A stretch of 35,529 bases of DNA from Acidobacteriaceae bacterium (GTDB lineage: Bacteria > Acidobacteriota > Terriglobia > Terriglobales > Acidobacteriaceae): assembly GCA_025449575.1 (NCBI GenBank), contig JANWJB010000016.1, positions 1 through 35,529 on the forward strand, written 5' to 3'. The translations under genes and the position numbers were made by a program. The notes under the pieces were generated by a model. The model had not been told where the DNA came from, did not search any database, and saw nothing but the letters and a program-made list of their open reading frames with translations. Below are positions 26,289 to 34,311 of this stretch, one piece after another (positions within the stretch are counted from its first letter, which is position 1; the number at the start of each line of letters is the position of its first letter).

Positions 26289-27038
26289 TCATTGTTTGCG
26301 AGCAATCAGCAAAGTGAAACGCCCATCTAGCCCTTCAGACACAACGTGGAAACCAGCATTTTGCAATTCCTGTGAAACCCACCTCTGCGGAAGGCGGAGT
26401 TTGCGGTAGCAACTCTTCTCTAGAATCCAGCCGTCTGCTCCCTGAACATGAACAAGGTCATGGACCAAGGCCGATTCGGCATTGTCAAATTCAAGAAAAC
26501 AAATCATTATCTTTTCTCCATCGCTCCGAACCGGGATAAACCTATCCGTCCCCGTCAATTCACTCGTGAGGTCACGGTAGGTGATAACAAAGAGCCCACC
26601 TGTTGAGAGCCTGGCGAACACATCGGTGAAGAATTGGAGGACATCCCGCCTTGATGGAAGGTGAGTAAGAGTATCGCCCATACATAACGCCAGGCTTGCC
26701 GGCTCCTCTACTGGAAGCCTTGCAAGGGAAATCAAATCCATTTCGATTGTTTTTATGTCGTGGGCGCCCGAGCGAACCGTTAGCTCTTTGAGCAACTCGG
26801 TACTCGAATCAATAGCAATTACGGGCGTGAACCCCAACTGTGCCAAAGCTATCGACTGGAAACCAGGTCCACTTCCAAGATCGAGCGCAGGCCCAGGAGG
26901 AGTCGAGGCGCCAAATTCCTTGATGGTCCGCTCAATCAGAGCCTGCTGTTCTTTTACCTTCTCCTCGAATGGAATTCCAGTCATCCACAGGTAATGCTTC
27001 GCAAGGAAATGTTCATAGTGTTCTCGTGCACTCGACAT
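26289..27038 (-). CDS. Class I SAM-dependent methyltransferase
   Basis: A 249-aa methyltransferase. Motif I is clear (PALDLGSGPGFQSIALAQLG), the acidic end of strand 2 is VIAIDSS, and motif II/III is ASLALCMGDTLTHLP, followed by LSTGGLFVITYRD. The ATG at 27038 was preferred to the TTG at 27044. No SD is obvious for either. The substrate cannot be read from sequence, but the family includes small-molecule and lipid methyltransferases. It is an intact gene between fragments, with no operon partner. Confidence 0.8.
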   Translation of the reverse strand: MSSAREHYEHFLAKHYLWMTGIPFEEKVKEQQALIERTIKEFGASTPPGPALDLGSGPGFQSIALAQLGFTPVIAIDSSTELLKELTVRSGAHDIKTIEMDLISLARLPVEEPASLALCMGDTLTHLPSRRDVLQFFTDVFARLSTGGLFVITYRDLTSELTGTDRFIPVRSDGEKIMICFLEFDNAESALVHDLVHVQGADGWILEKSCYRKLRLPQRWVSQELQNAGFHVVSEGLDGRFTLLIARKQ

Positions 27039-27153
27039 GCGCAATCGACGGCCCCCTTAAGCGGTATTGCTGATCACCTCGGCCCTACATTATTCCTGGG
27101 CCGCTCAATGGATGGCAACAACTGCCCCAAGGCCGCCTCCGCGATCGCACAGC

Positions 27154-27535
27154 TCAGGAGCCTATTGTTCTGAAGTTCGCACCCTCGACTCGCGTCTCTA
27201 TTCCGACTTGACCCCAGCGGGCCAAATCGGAATCAAGCGCCGCCTTCTTTCTCTCCAATAGTTCGATCGCATCGGATCCAAGGATTAGGCGAAATGGAGG
27301 TTCACTGCTTTCTACCGCTACTACCATTGCCGCTGCAGCTTTCCTTGGGTCTCCCGGCTGTTGCCCGTCGCCTCCGTACAGATAGTTTTCGACAGGATCG
27401 ATCACAGCTCGATAAGCCTCAAGGCGCCGCTCTGGTCTCATGTTGTGTGGTCCTGCAAATTCCGTGCAAAACGCTCCAAGTTCGACAATGGTCACTTTGA
27501 TCCCGAGCGGGCTGACCTCCTCCCGGAGGACCTCG
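27154..27535 (-). pseudogene. Relic: C-terminal end of a short-chain dehydrogenase
   Basis: The track frame starts at the GTG at 27495, but the match runs further upstream in the same frame (SEVLREEVSPLGIK), so it is not a real start. The following VTIVELGAFCTEFAG, GQQPGDPRKAAAAMVVAVES and SEPPFRLILGSDAIELLERK have the order of the substrate loop and C-terminal tail of classical SDR oxidoreductases (VTIVEPGxFRTxFAG, QPGDPAKAAxAI, PPLRLPLGxDA). The NAD-binding domain and the YxxxK site are missing. It meets a headless membrane protein on the other strand near 27535. Confidence 0.7.
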
Positions 27536-28065
27536 CTCCAATTGGTGTCACCTTCGGGCTCGCACTGCAGATATTACTGGTTGCCCCGGCGTTAATCGCT
27601 TACGCGTCCAGCGTTCCCTTGGATTCTCCGTTTCATCCTCGCGCCACAATCGCAGCTCGCTGGATGTTGGGATTGCCAGCCATCGTCTTTGGTTCAGCCC
27701 ATCTAATCGGGATTCACGTGTTCGCAGGCATGGTCCCGCGGTGGATTCCATTTGGAAATGTTTGGGTGGTTGGGAGAGGAATCGCCTTTGTACTGTCGGG
27801 AGTTGCAATTTGCTCTGGGATTAAGGATGTTCTCGCCGCCAGGCTTCTTGCGCTGATGTTGCTGCTGTTTGAAGGTCTTGTAGAAGTTCCCCCTATCTTT
27901 GTCCATCTGCACAATCAGGCCGCTTGGGCGGCCGCCGTCTATATCCTCGCGGCGATCGGAGCATGCTGGATATTCGCCGCGTCTCTCGCACACCGCACAG
28001 TTCGACGGCGGGCCAATGCTGCGGGAAGTGCAGCGATGTCATACCAGGACCAGATGGCCGTGTGA
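27536..28065 (+). pseudogene. 5'-truncated DoxX-like membrane protein
   Basis: From about 27536 this frame is hydrophobic with roughly five membrane segments: GLALQILLVAPALIAYA, MLGLPAIVFGSAHLIGIHVF, GIAFVLSGVAICSGI, LLALMLLLFEGLVEVPPIF and AAWAAAVYILAAIGACWIFA. The segment FAGMVPRWIPFGNVWVVGRG resembles the MVPxWLP motif of DoxX-like proteins. Upstream, the frame is simply the antisense of the dehydrogenase relic, and no convincing start codon or SD is found. It has therefore lost its start, or starts at a poor codon such as the TTG at 27361. Confidence 0.5.
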
Positions 28066-28139
28066 TTGAGGAACATGCCCTCGTCGAAAGCCTTCGTCAA
28101 GAGCAAACGAAGGCTTCTCAAGATTGTTCGCCAATTTGC

Positions 28140-28335
28140 GGGCAGGAAGATTCTGCGAGGACACCTTCGTCATACATTCGGCACGCTGCAGAAGGCCAAT
28201 GGGGAAGATGGGAAGACTGTCCAGGAACTCCTAAGGCACGCGAACAGCAGGATTACGCTGGAGGTGTCCACGCAAGCCGTCACCTCGCACAAACCAGCCG
28301 CAGAGAGCAAGGTTCGCACGCATCGAACGCGAAGT
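28140..28335 (+). pseudogene. Relic: C-terminal end of a tyrosine recombinase (phage-type integrase)
   Basis: The frame reads GHLRHTFGTLQKANGEDGKT, then VQELLRHANSRITLEVSTQA and VTSHKPAAESKV. This matches the last part of site-specific tyrosine recombinases (FRHTFGTLLKANGEDVKTVQELLRHANSRITLEVYTQAVTSHK). The box-II arginine and the later histidine are present. The position of the catalytic tyrosine is serine (TCC at 28267-28269). Most of the catalytic domain and the arm-binding domain are missing. With the insertion-sequence relic it marks past mobile DNA in this region. Confidence 0.75.
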
Positions 28336-28583
28336 GATCTCCCGCGGCATCGTCCTTTCCGTTCGGGATCTGTCTCGCAAGTTGATGCGCCTTATCCGCG
28401 CCTACTCTAAAAATACCTGCTCCTTCAAATGGAAGTACTCTAACCTGAAACGTCGTATCGCCGTATAACAATGAATTCACTGCGACAGGCCACTAGATCT
28501 CTCCCGCTGCCAGGCGTCACTTGCATGGATCCGAAGCCAGACAGTTCCATTTAATTCTGTCTCTATGAAAGCGCCGATATCCC

Positions 28584-29798
28584 TTACGCGTGCGGCGCAT
28601 AGCTCGCTTCAACCAGAACGTCCTCTTCCGCCGAGACTAAGGTTGCGGTTCCTATAGCGGAAAGCGGGCAATGTTCGATAATTTCGATTCCATAGCCTTC
28701 GAGCGCGACGATCCTGCGAGGATGATCTGTCAATAGCCGGATGCGCCGAAGACCGAGGTCGAGCAGGATCTGAGCCCCTATTCCGACTTCACGTTGTACG
28801 CGCCGGCGGTGCTCCGGGCTGGTGAAATCGTTCTCCTCGCGATGGAATCGAAGCTTATCGGTGCCATGGACGTTCTCGAATGCAAGCCCAAGCGAGTTCT
28901 GGTGGAGATAGATGAGCGCTCCATAGCCCTCATCTGCAATTCGCTGTAAGGAGGCTCGAATATAAGAGGCGCACTCGCACGACGTGGCTCGGAACACGTC
29001 TCCAGCGAGGCAATGAGTGTGCATGCGAACCAGCACCGGCGCGTCTGAGCGGCTTAAGTCACCGCGTACGAGAGCCACATGTGACTCTGCGTCAAGGTCG
29101 GAGCCATAAGCGATCATCGAGAATTCACCAAACTCGGTCGGCAATGCAGCCTCGCCTTTGCGATGAACACAGCGTTCCTGAGCCATCCGATAGCGAACTA
29201 ATTCTGCCACCGTGATCATCTTCAGTTCATGCTCCATGCAAAAGCCAATGAGATCCGGCACTCGTGCCATGGTCCCGTCGTCGTTCATGATTTCGCAAAT
29301 CACGCCTGCAGGCGTTAAGCTGGCCAGCCTGGTCAGGTCCACGGATGCCTCTGTCTGTCCGGCCCTTACGAGCACCCCACCATTTTGCGCCCGTAGGGGA
29401 AATACATGGCCCGGGCGACCAAGATCGGAAGGGCGTGCCTGGGGATCAATTGCACAACGGATGGTCTCGGCACGGTCATAGGCCGAGATACCTGTAGTGA
29501 CTCCCCGACCCAGGGCATCGATTGATTCCGTAAATGCGGTGCCGAAGCGTGCCGTGTTTTGTGTGCTCATCGGCTGCAGACGAAGGTAATCCAAACGTTC
29601 GCCTGTCATGGCGAGGCAAATAAGCCCGCGGCCATACTTGGCCATAAAGTTGATTGCTTCGGGAGTAATCCGTTCCGCCGCCATAGTGAGGTCGCCCTCA
29701 TTCTCGCGGTCTTCATCATCGACAACCACAACCATGCGGCCAGCGCGAATCTCCTCGATGGCTGTCTGGACATCGGTAAACGGAGAGCTTCTGTCCAT
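28584..29798 (-). CDS. RibBA-like fusion protein with altered active sites (DHBP synthase + GTP cyclohydrolase II)
   Basis: A 404-aa protein; the ATG at 29798 has GAGG 8 nt upstream and gives the usual N-terminus, so the longer track start is not used. Residues 1-205 are a DHBP synthase domain with [29 protein letters not shown] and [10 protein letters not shown]. The metal-binding His of the RibB family (GGHTEA in E. coli) is Gln148 here (RAGQTEA). Residues about 215-390 are a GTP cyclohydrolase II domain. The zinc cysteines are kept (C263, C274, C276), but QEGRGIGL is replaced by QNSLGLAF, and the acceptor Asp aligned with E. coli D126 is Val334. A normal RibBA would feed riboflavin synthesis from ribulose 5-phosphate and GTP. 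This copy may be a divergent paralogue with another role. No riboflavin gene or FMN riboswitch is seen nearby. Confidence 0.85.
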   Translation of the reverse strand: MDRSSPFTDVQTAIEEIRAGRMVVVVDDEDRENEGDLTMAAERITPEAINFMAKYGRGLICLAMTGERLDYLRLQPMSTQNTARFGTAFTESIDALGRGVTTGISAYDRAETIRCAIDPQARPSDLGRPGHVFPLRAQNGGVLVRAGQTEASVDLTRLASLTPAGVICEIMNDDGTMARVPDLIGFCMEHELKMITVAELVRYRMAQERCVHRKGEAALPTEFGEFSMIAYGSDLDAESHVALVRGDLSRSDAPVLVRMHTHCLAGDVFRATSCECASYIRASLQRIADEGYGALIYLHQNSLGLAFENVHGTDKLRFHREENDFTSPEHRRRVQREVGIGAQILLDLGLRRIRLLTDHPRRIVALEGYGIEIIEHCPLSAIGTATLVSAEEDVLVEASYAPHA

Positions 29799-30099
29799 GA
29801 GATGACCTCGTTGTAGACACAGGCTGACGACGCGCGGAGAACGCCTGCCCATATTTGCCGCACTCCCGACAGCTATTGGCGCTCTCGGGCACATCGAACA
29901 GCGCACTCATTCGTCAGCTAACGACAATGTAGTGCGGAGACGGCCCGCAGTTGTCAGCATGCTGTCATCGGATTGTCACGAGGTTGAGACGCGAGGTTGC
30001 AGCCACCAGCAATGATTTGCACGAAGGAGATATAGCAATTCTGGCCCAGACGCCTGAATGCCTCATGAAACCGAATACCCGTTCAACAAGGCATTGATG
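29799..30099. other. 300-nt intergenic region upstream of the RibBA-like gene
   Basis: This region holds the TGTCA triple repeat and a CGAGGTTG-5 nt-CGAGGTTG direct repeat (about 29979-29999). An SD-like AAGGAG near 30025 on the + strand is not followed by a convincing gene. The 62-aa + frame (30058-30246) overlaps the cupredoxin 3' end antisense and has no domain. No FMN riboswitch core was found. Confidence 0.5.
29951..29979 (+). promoter_or_regulatory. Pho-box-like triple direct repeat (OmpR-family binding site candidate)
   Basis: TTGTCAG-CATG-CTGTCAT-CGGA-TTGTCAC. The core TGTCA occurs at 29952, 29963 and 29974, an exact 11-bp period. PhoB and other OmpR-family regulators bind such head-to-tail repeats. 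It lies about 150-180 nt upstream of the RibBA-like start and just past the 3' end of the cupredoxin operon. As written it points along the + strand, away from the RibBA-like gene. Confidence 0.6.
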
Positions 30100-30831
30100 T
30101 CAGTGGAGGGAATAAGGCGATTCGCTGTCCAGGGGGTACTCCTGACCGTACATATCGCTATGAGGTATTGTTCCGGCGCCCGCTATCGGAGCCTTGAGCA
30201 CATTGAGGTTAACCGCGCGGTTCGAAAAATGCAGAGGACGGCTTAGGCCGTCGAGGAAGGACTGAGGCACGCCCTCGATCCAGACATGCAATTTGTAGTC
30301 GCCTGGAGGAATACCGCGAAGCAGGACTGAATCTTTTCCATCAGCTATCGCGTAGAGAGGCGTGCTGAGAGCGATGACGACAGCGCTCATTTCCGGATGG
30401 ATATTGCAGAATATGTAGGAAACGCCTGCCATCGAGAATCTTACCGACTTACTCGAGCCTGCCTCGTAAAGACCCAAATTAAATCGTTTTCCACCAAAGA
30501 GAGAAAAAACATTATGGAAGAAAGGATCTCTGTTAGGAAACTCAATGACACTTCCTACAGGGACTACTTGCAAATGGGGAATGAACGTGCGGTTCTTCTG
30601 GAGCAACGTGTAATGACCGTGAGGAGGGAACGAAAGAGCCGGTGTGCCTGTCTGCGGCTCCAGCCAAATCACGACCGGCACGGCGCGATGCTTTCCTGGC
30701 AGTGAGGAAACGATGCTAAGACGCAACTCCGCAGGCATGCCCGCTGCGCGAGGACTTTGAGTGTAGAGGATTCCAGGCGCCAACACCACAGCGTAGAGAA
30801 TCCACTCTCCGAATCTCCCTTTTCTCGTCAA
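30100..30831 (-). CDS. Periplasmic cupredoxin (plastocyanin-like, methylamine-utilisation type)
   Basis: A 243-aa exported protein with a signal peptide (WILYAVVLAPGILYTQSPRAAG). The mature part contains VIEFPNRDPFFHNVFSLFGG and, 35 residues later, GVSYIFCNIHPEMSAVVI. H106, C142, H145 and M148 form a complete type 1 copper site. A C-terminal Ig-like strand set with IPPGDYKLHVWIEG follows. This plan is that of plastocyanin/methylamine-utilisation-like proteins. The TTG start overlaps the stop of the outer-membrane protein gene (TTGA), so the two are coupled. It could carry electrons or bind copper in the periplasm; no redox partner gene is visible beside it. Confidence 0.82.
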   Translation of the reverse strand: MTRKGRFGEWILYAVVLAPGILYTQSPRAAGMPAELRLSIVSSLPGKHRAVPVVIWLEPQTGTPALSFPPHGHYTLLQKNRTFIPHLQVVPVGSVIEFPNRDPFFHNVFSLFGGKRFNLGLYEAGSSKSVRFSMAGVSYIFCNIHPEMSAVVIALSTPLYAIADGKDSVLLRGIPPGDYKLHVWIEGVPQSFLDGLSRPLHFSNRAVNLNVLKAPIAGAGTIPHSDMYGQEYPLDSESPYSLH

Positions 30832-32435
30832 AATTGATATCCCGCTCCCAGACCGATGATATTGCTGCGCGCCGGCGAGCCAATAACCGGGGAACTCGTG
30901 AGGTGCCGATATTCCAGAGAGAATTGCAAATAGGCGCTGGGACTGTAGATTACATTGCCGGTATAGGTGCGATTTCTAGAAAGATTCTGATAGACAGGGC
31001 CACGTGAAACCGCATATTGTCGCAGCTCATCGGCGAAAGCATTGTCGATTCCGAAGGCAGCATTCAATTCGAGTCGTTCGGAGAGCTTCTCTTTCAATTG
31101 AGCCCAACCTCCGACATCGTCCAGCGGGCGGAAATAATAGCCGCCTGAATCGGTATCGATGCGGTAGGCGAAATCCTTGTAAGCGCCCCCCCCGAGTCCC
31201 CCGAGCGCCTGTCCACGATAGAAGTTTCCGGTAAACTCCAGACGAGCCGGCAGAAAAAGATGGGCATCGAGGGTACCTGCCCAGGAATCAAAGCTATGTC
31301 CCAGCGGACTGGAGGAATGAGGAGCAAAATATCCACCTACGCCGAAATGACTATGGTCTTTGTGGTGATTTACGATGGGCCCTCGAAGCTCAACACGCGC
31401 TTCGACACCGGGCCACCGGCTTTCCTCGGCGCTGCTCGGGGGAATTGCCGTAAAGATCCCGGAAGGGGGTGCGGTCGGCGATAGGGGCGCATCGCCGACA
31501 TCGATCAAAGCAGCCTGCAGCCGGACGCCATGAGAATCGGCCTGGCCGAAATCCTGAATGATGCCCACCTGCGGGTTCCAGCTCCATAGGTTGCCGGACC
31601 ATGCTAGGGCTGGTATGGCCACGGCTGTCAGCGAAGTTGGCACGTCCGGACTGAAGATTGGACGATCGAGCGCGAAATAGGCTTCCGTATGTTCCCATCG
31701 CAGGCCCGCGTGAGCGGTGCGCAGGCGGAGCAGAGTCGTATTGCTGTTATAGTACCCAGAATAAACCGCCGGCGAATTGCTGGACGACGGATTGCCATCA
31801 AAATCGACGCGAAGATCGGCGTAACTGCGTGCGCCAAACAGATGAGGCCCGCGAGCGTCGATCCCGAGTATCGTCTGGCGAACGGTGGCCCCGGTGCTAC
31901 CGGAGCCCGGAAGGGCGACTGTCGGCGTCGCCGCCATATCAACTGCGCTCGTATTTACAAAACCGTTCAGCAAAAGCAGGCCGGTAACCTTTACCGGATA
32001 TTTGGATTCACTCTCCACTTTTGATTGTGCCTGGGTCGCAATCTGAGACTCCTGCATTGCCTGGCGGTCGCGAATATCCTGGATCGCCGTAGAGGTGGCT
32101 TCGGGCTTAGCCTTAGAGGAAGAAGTCGAAACCGGAACAGAAGGCGGTTGCGTACCAGCGCTCGATCCGCTCTGCGATATCTCACGCTGCAATTCACTCA
32201 ATTGCTTCCGCATTTCGTCCAACTGCCGCTGTGACTGTTCCAGTTGAGTTTGGGTGCGGGCCATGGCGGCCGTTAATTTCTGAATCTGCTGTGATACGTT
32301 CTCTTGACTGGTGGCTTGGGCACAGACAGAATTCGTTGCAGATCCGAAAGCCACTATGAGGAGGGGCAGGACTCTCCATAAGCCTCGAGGATCGAGACCG
32401 GTTCGCCGAGTTGGATTATGTCCGCACATTCTCAT
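30828..32435 (-). CDS. Outer-membrane beta-barrel protein with N-terminal coiled coil (porin-like)
   Basis: A 535-aa protein. It has a signal peptide (VLPLLIVAFGSATNSVCAQA), a heptad-rich coiled coil at about 48-88 (IQKLTAAMARTQTQLEQSQR and on), a Ser/Pro-rich linker and then a barrel of alternating strands from about 145 to the end. The C-terminus is NIIGLGAGYQF, with a final Phe for BAM recognition. The layout resembles DcaP-type trimeric porins (periplasmic coiled coil, then barrel). Strand segments such as FGARSYADLRVDFDGN and LRWEHTEAYFALDRPIFSP support a porin fold. It overlaps the sensor kinase gene by 20 nt and the cupredoxin by 4 nt. The solute is unknown. Confidence 0.78.
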   Translation of the reverse strand: MRMCGHNPTRRTGLDPRGLWRVLPLLIVAFGSATNSVCAQATSQENVSQQIQKLTAAMARTQTQLEQSQRQLDEMRKQLSELQREISQSGSSAGTQPPSVPVSTSSSKAKPEATSTAIQDIRDRQAMQESQIATQAQSKVESESKYPVKVTGLLLLNGFVNTSAVDMAATPTVALPGSGSTGATVRQTILGIDARGPHLFGARSYADLRVDFDGNPSSSNSPAVYSGYYNSNTTLLRLRTAHAGLRWEHTEAYFALDRPIFSPDVPTSLTAVAIPALAWSGNLWSWNPQVGIIQDFGQADSHGVRLQAALIDVGDAPLSPTAPPSGIFTAIPPSSAEESRWPGVEARVELRGPIVNHHKDHSHFGVGGYFAPHSSSPLGHSFDSWAGTLDAHLFLPARLEFTGNFYRGQALGGLGGGAYKDFAYRIDTDSGGYYFRPLDDVGGWAQLKEKLSERLELNAAFGIDNAFADELRQYAVSRGPVYQNLSRNRTYTGNVIYSPSAYLQFSLEYRHLTSSPVIGSPARSNIIGLGAGYQF

Positions 32436-34311
32436 CTGGCGTTACCTGATCGTGACGGTCATCGTCTGACGCATTCGAGTGATCCTGCACCGGAAGTTCG
32501 CGCGCCACCCTCATCTGGAAGATCGTCTCACCGGGGCGGCTGCTAAGCAAAATGACCTCCCCACCGTGCTCAACAGCAATGCAGTGCGCCAGCGTGAGCC
32601 CGAGTCCGGTGCCTTTCTGCTTCCCTTCGCTCACGAACGGATCGAAGAGACTCTCGCGAATTGTCTCCGGAACTCCTGGACCGTTGTCGATCACATTGAC
32701 GATTACCTGACCTTCCTGCGTCTCCAGAATGACCATGACTTTGGCTGACATTCCCATGCCACGGACAGCCTGGCAGGCGTTGAGCAGCAGATTAAAGATG
32801 GCGCTCTCGATCTGCTTCCTGTCAGCGACAACAGCGGTCTCCGTAGGTTCGCCATACTGCGTCGTCAGCGTTACCCCCTCCGCATCGGGGTGGGCCCGAA
32901 CCAGAGATGTCGCCCGTTCAAGCAGGGTTGCCATTAGCTCTGGCTGCCTCCTCATGCTGGCGCCAGTCCGGCTGAAGATCAGCAGCGATTCGATCATGTC
33001 CGTTGTACCGTTCACGGCTGCCCGGATATCACCAAAAATCTCGGCACGCTCCTTGGGAGAGAACCGATCCGAAGCGAGAAACTCCGCGTTCGCGAAGATC
33101 GCGGCGAGATAATGCCGGAGATCGTGAGAAACAGAACTCGCCATCCGGCCGATGGTCGCCAGCCGTTCGGATTCGAGCACCGCCTGATTCGCCTTCTGGA
33201 TCTCACCGCGCATGCTGGAAAAGGCAGCGCTCAAATGCCGCACTTCCCGCGTGCCATGGCGCGGCACACGGTGTTCCACGTCCCCAAGACCAAAAGCCCG
33301 AACACTCCGGGAGAGTTCTTCGAGCGGGTGTGTCACCAACCGCGAGATGACAATCATCAGCATCGTGCCCGAGAGAAGCACCAGAAAACCCGCGACAAAT
33401 ACCATGCGGTCGGTGCGGCTGATCGAACGCTCCGCAGGCTCGAAGGATTTCAGAACGACCAGCTGCAATGAAGATGTAGCTGTTGCGGAGAGATCCTCGG
33501 TGGCCGAGAGAAATTGAACATTTCCCAATTCGACCGTAGCAGGTGCCCGGGACATGCTGGAAAGCGCGCCAGATTGCCTTGCCAAACTTGCCTGCACATC
33601 TGGCGCAAGCGTGCTGGCTACAACTTGGCCACCGCTCAAAAAAGTCGCTTCAACTCCCGCGGGCTGACTGATTTGGCGGACCGTGCGCTCAATGGAAACA
33701 CCGCTCAAGACGTATCCCAACAGCGTCCCATCCCGGTCGCTACCGAAATAGAGGGGCCGTAGCGCACAGGCATAGAGCGATCCGCTATCGATCAGATAGT
33801 GCTTCGTCGGAGAAGCCAGCAGAGCCTTCATCCCCTGACGGAGGGTGTTGTCCGCAGGCGCTTTTTTGGCATAGGCCGCCACGACCCGGCCGCTCGGATC
33901 GGCCAGCATAAAAAGGTCTGTGCCACTGAGTTGCCAGAATTCGACGGCTCCATTCTGAATGGTGAGGTCGTCCCCGCTGGTCATCAGCGCCTTCAGCGTG
34001 GGCAGTTCGGCAAGAAGGGCATTCTGGCGCGCTAGGGCTTTGAGTCTGTCGGCCTGCAGGTTCTGGAAGGCAACGACCGAGCGATTCAAGTCCTGGGAAA
34101 AGTCGTTCGTCACCTGTTCCCTCAGTTGGTGGCGAACCAGCAAAACACTGGCGACAGTCACAAGGGCAATCACCAACGCCATACTGACGACAAGAAGCAC
34201 ATACGTTCGAAGACCCTGCTTCTCTTGTGTACCCGCTACCTGCCTGAGGGCTTCGCCTGCGGGACGCTGGACGGGATGAGCCTCATGGGACAAATTTGTA
34301 TCCTGCGCCAT
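32416..34311 (-). CDS. Sensor histidine kinase (dCACHE-like, HAMP, HisKA, HATPase)
   Basis: A 631-aa membrane kinase. TM1 is at about 37-59 and TM2 at about 302-325; the 240 residues between them form a periplasmic dCACHE-like sensor with FMLADPSGRVVAAYAKK and GYVLSGVSIERTV. HAMP is at about 323-375. The H-box is ASSVSHDLRHYLAAIFANAE, with the phosphorylated His396. The N-box is AIFNLLLNACQAV, followed by VIDNGPGVPE and the F/G2 boxes DPFVSEGKQKGTGLGL. It overlaps the response regulator gene by 29 nt and the outer-membrane protein gene by 20 nt. It would sense a periplasmic small molecule and phosphorylate the adjacent regulator. Confidence 0.92.
   Translation of the reverse strand: MAQDTNLSHEAHPVQRPAGEALRQVAGTQEKQGLRTYVLLVVSMALVIALVTVASVLLVRHQLREQVTNDFSQDLNRSVVAFQNLQADRLKALARQNALLAELPTLKALMTSGDDLTIQNGAVEFWQLSGTDLFMLADPSGRVVAAYAKKAPADNTLRQGMKALLASPTKHYLIDSGSLYACALRPLYFGSDRDGTLLGYVLSGVSIERTVRQISQPAGVEATFLSGGQVVASTLAPDVQASLARQSGALSSMSRAPATVELGNVQFLSATEDLSATATSSLQLVVLKSFEPAERSISRTDRMVFVAGFLVLLSGTMLMIVISRLVTHPLEELSRSVRAFGLGDVEHRVPRHGTREVRHLSAAFSSMRGEIQKANQAVLESERLATIGRMASSVSHDLRHYLAAIFANAEFLASDRFSPKERAEIFGDIRAAVNGTTDMIESLLIFSRTGASMRRQPELMATLLERATSLVRAHPDAEGVTLTTQYGEPTETAVVADRKQIESAIFNLLLNACQAVRGMGMSAKVMVILETQEGQVIVNVIDNGPGVPETIRESLFDPFVSEGKQKGTGLGLTLAHCIAVEHGGEVILLSSRPGETIFQMRVARELPVQDHSNASDDDRHDQVTPDENVRT

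Noticed and set aside
27924-28337. 137-aa + frame
   Set aside because: Overlaps the end of the DoxX-like frame and the recombinase relic in a different frame; no domain of its own.
29799-29950. Possible FMN riboswitch upstream of the RibBA-like gene
   Set aside because: The conserved core of the FMN aptamer was not found on the minus strand.
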